A DNA stretch of 8,304 bases from assembly GCA_023457355.1 (NCBI GenBank), contig JAEWLW010000036.1:1-8304 (forward strand), in the 5' to 3' direction. The notes under the pieces are model-generated. The model had not been told where the DNA came from. It was given only the letters and a program-made list of their open reading frames with translations, and searched no databases. A program made the translations under genes and the position numbers. Origin of the DNA: Bacillota bacterium. GTDB taxonomy: Bacteria > Bacillota > Clostridia > Oscillospirales > Ruminococcaceae. Below, piece after piece: positions 7,005-8,304 of this stretch; positions within the stretch are counted from its first letter, which is position 1; the number at the start of each line of letters is the position of its first letter.

Positions 7005-7024
7005 CCTCCAAAACTTATGAGGTT
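7003..7024 (+). terminator. weak stem-loop after tctA
   Basis: AACCTC (7003-7008) and GAGGTT (7019-7024) form a six-pair stem overlapping the tctA stop. No T run follows (TGGGCT), so intrinsic termination is uncertain. It is the only structure found directly at the operon end. Confidence 0.3.
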
Positions 7025-7193
7025 TGGGCTAAGGCTATATATGACTTTAGCGACGGCGCTTTCCGATTGGGATTCACCGTTGGCAATCTGAGCACAGGAC
7101 GCCAACAAAATGCCGCGCGTGAAATCGGTTCTATATCAGTTTGTTTTCTGCTGTTCCGGACAGTTATCCTGAATAGTTTAAGGAGACCGCAAA
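7005..7193. other. spacer between tct operon and mobile-element-like region
   Basis: In 189 bases I find no gene-like frame or clear repeat. The convergent arrangement (tctA rightward, broken HTH gene leftward) calls for terminators, but only weak ones are seen: the stem at 7003-7024 and CTGT-TCCGG-ACAG near 7151-7163. A junction between host locus and inserted element may lie here. No att-like duplication can be identified without the other end. Confidence 0.4.
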
Positions 7194-7740
7194 ATGGACT
7201 CCACCCCCGTCCACCACTGTGAAAGGAAGTTTCCCATCGGAGAAGTAATGGTTCTGGTCGTTATTTTCCTTTGCAGGGCCGGCCTGTGGGCAGGGGCACA
7301 GGGCGTACAAGTGGCGCGTGAAACATAAGCGGGTTTCAGTATGAGCCTGCGCGGAAAGCGTTTCAAATGTGATATGCTCGATGAAATAATTCGCTGACGG
7401 CTCTTGCGTAGCGTAAGATTGTATGTAAATCCGGTCTTCATCATCAAAAACCGAGGCCCGCGTTGCAAAAATCAGTGTGTAAAGGTTGGAGCTTTGCCCT
7501 CGGTTCTTCTCACGGAAACGAGCCGTCTTTTCGATATAGCCTGCTTCTATAAGCTCCTTTAAGGCGCGTTTTACCGTAGATACGGAAATATGCAACTGTT
7601 CTACCATCGTTGGAATGGACGGAAAACAGGTCGGATCTTAATTAGAACGGTGAATCAGATAAATCAGTACAGAAAGCGCACGGCTTTTCAGATTGCTGGC
7701 ATACGCCTGTTTTTTAGAGTTGAACTTGCTTTGTCGCCAT
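7164..7740 (-). pseudogene. broken helix-turn-helix gene of conjugative-element type
   Basis: From the ATG at 7740, with AAGGAGG five bases upstream, the frame stops after eight codons. A +1 shift within those codons restores a coherent frame: SKFNSKKQAYASNL, KSRALSVLIYLI, then RSN, a TAA at 7640-7638, and DPTCFPSIPT. Beyond that it runs without stops through MVEQLHISVSTVKRALKEL, IEAGYIEK and RFREKNRGQSSNLYTL to a TAA at 7164. The middle is a winged helix-turn-helix of the kind that opens small DNA-binding or replication-initiator-like proteins in Firmicutes conjugative elements. The TAA stands where Gln would fit (CAA to TAA). The remaining 147-codon frame from 7607 has no ribosome site. Two lesions make decay the best reading. 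The C-terminal half is not recognised and is antisense to the small gene at 7194. Confidence 0.75.
7194..7328 (+). CDS. small membrane protein, 44 residues, hypothetical
   Basis: This short frame starts with an ATG preceded by AAGGAG eight bases upstream, a good ribosome site, and encodes 44 residues. The start is polar (MDSTPVHHCERK). A hydrophobic stretch follows at about 18-35 (VMVLVVIFLC...), then a short tail ending VARET. One membrane segment is likely. It lies wholly antisense to the 3' part of the broken HTH gene, so at most one strand is under protein-level selection here. I do not recognise a named family. The ribosome site and coherent single-span pattern argue for a real small gene. 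The overlap and small size argue against it. Confidence 0.45.
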   Translation: MDSTPVHHCERKFPIGEVMVLVVIFLCRAGLWAGAQGVQVARET

Positions 7741-7753
7741 AGAATCCTCCTTA

Positions 7754-7776
7754 CGCCGGGGCATTACACCCCGGCG
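7754..7776 (-). repeat. GC-rich perfect hairpin across the stop of the ATPase gene
   Basis: CGCCGGGG (7754-7761) and CCCCGGCG (7769-7776) form a perfect eight-pair stem with a seven-base loop that contains the ATPase stop codon. On the minus strand the stem ends two bases before the AAGGAGG of the broken HTH gene. No U run follows. It could limit read-through translation or act as an RNA processing or stability element. Confidence 0.7.
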
Positions 7777-8304
7777 ATATATTTTGTCACCATTGCCTTG
7801 TAGGGCTTTGCATTACTCATACCGTCTGTAAGTTCGGGCTGATAATCTAAAAACAACACCTTATGGAAATCGCTTTGAAAAATATCCGCATAATCCTTTT
7901 GTATCCTTTCGTGGGTGAACGGGCACAGAATATAAGCGTCGGTCGTTTCCAACCGCTTTAGTAAACGCATAGAATGCCCGATTTCATAGGGTTTCGTGCC
8001 GCAAACCAAAAGCAGCATATGGCTGTTCTCCAGCGCCGCCTTTGGGTCTGCCATATATCCGAAGTCATGGATTACAAAATTCACCGGCTGGGACAGAGGG
8101 GCCATTCCGTAGTATACGCCGTCCAGCCGCCAGCCGTCCTTCTCCTGCTCCATTTCATAGTCGGCCGCCATCATGCTCAAAATACCGCTTTGGTTCTCCT
8201 CCATATAGCAGACGGAGGCGCCGACAGCAGAAAGCCATGCGGAAAGCCCAATCGCCGTTGTGGTAGCGCCCATTCTCGGCTGTGAGGAAAGAACGGTGAT
8301 ATGG
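7764..8304 (-). CDS. ParA/MinD-like ATPase with degenerate P-loop, 5' end outside window
   Basis: About 179 C-terminal residues are visible. The frame is open to the window edge, so the true start lies beyond 8304. The visible part begins HITVLSSQPRMGATTTAIG, followed by LSAWLSAVGASVCYMEEN, which is the beta1-P-loop-helix-beta2 pattern of ParA/MinD proteins. VNFVIHDFG (residues 74-82 of the visible part) fits the Walker A' strand with its Asp. HMLLLVCG (95-102) and AYILCPFT (123-130) fit later core strands. The P-loop reads SQPRMGATT where KGGxGKTT is usual, so both lysines are missing and normal ATP hydrolysis is doubtful. Similar proteins sit beside HTH genes in Firmicutes conjugative elements, which fits the downstream neighbour. 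Its job, in partitioning, regulation or conjugation, is unknown. Confidence 0.75.
   Translation of the reverse strand, partial: HITVLSSQPRMGATTTAIGLSAWLSAVGASVCYMEENQSGILSMMAADYEMEQEKDGWRLDGVYYGMAPLSQPVNFVIHDFGYMADPKAALENSHMLLLVCGTKPYEIGHSMRLLKRLETTDAYILCPFTHERIQKDYADIFQSDFHKVLFLDYQPELTDGMSNAKPYKAMVTKYIAGV

Noticed and set aside
7974..8285. Plus-strand frame of 103 codons at the right end
   Set aside because: It is antisense to the ParA-like gene, with no recognisable motif.

Overview
The window looks like a low-to-middle GC Gram-positive genome, most likely a gut-type Clostridia (Oscillospiraceae/Lachnospiraceae-like). The reasons are strong AGGAGG ribosome sites, lipoprotein-type binding proteins instead of free periplasmic ones, a large membrane-bound AraC-family regulator, and a conjugative-element style ParA-like/HTH pair at the right edge. 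This is inference from gene style; no marker gene fixes the species.

Left half (155-3513, minus strand): a regulator-sensor operon. A 760-residue membrane-anchored AraC-type regulator comes first. It is followed, with a 4-base ATGA overlap, by a TRAP-type (DctP-family) solute-binding lipoprotein. No TRAP membrane subunits (DctQ/DctM) are visible. Positions 1-154 hold only the 3' flank, with one small inverted repeat.

Middle (3514-3876): a 363-base divergent control region. It carries a good sigma-A promoter to the right, an extended -10 promoter to the left, and three copies of CTCATTTTTT (plus, minus, plus). The first two copies form the outer arms of a long imperfect inverted repeat. These are the natural operator candidates for the regulator.

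Right of centre (3877-7004, plus strand): a complete tripartite tricarboxylate transporter (TTT) operon in the order tctC (binding lipoprotein), tctB (small membrane subunit), tctA (large membrane subunit). A strong stem-loop lies in the tctC-tctB gap. The simplest reading is that the DctP-like lipoprotein senses an organic acid outside the cell, signals through the membrane AraC regulator, and controls the divergent TTT uptake operon. A binding protein of one transporter family would then serve as sensor for a transporter of another family. This is the most interesting idea in the window, and it is inference.

Right end (about 7005-8304): a different world. A 189-base spacer is followed by a 44-codon plus-strand small ORF with a good ribosome site. 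Antisense to it runs a broken HTH gene on the minus strand, with a frameshift near the start and an internal stop codon. Upstream of that is the 3' part of a ParA/MinD-like ATPase whose P-loop lacks both usual lysines. This is probably the edge or remnant of an integrative conjugative element next to the transporter locus. I see no rRNA, tRNA, CRISPR array, integrase or insertion sequence.
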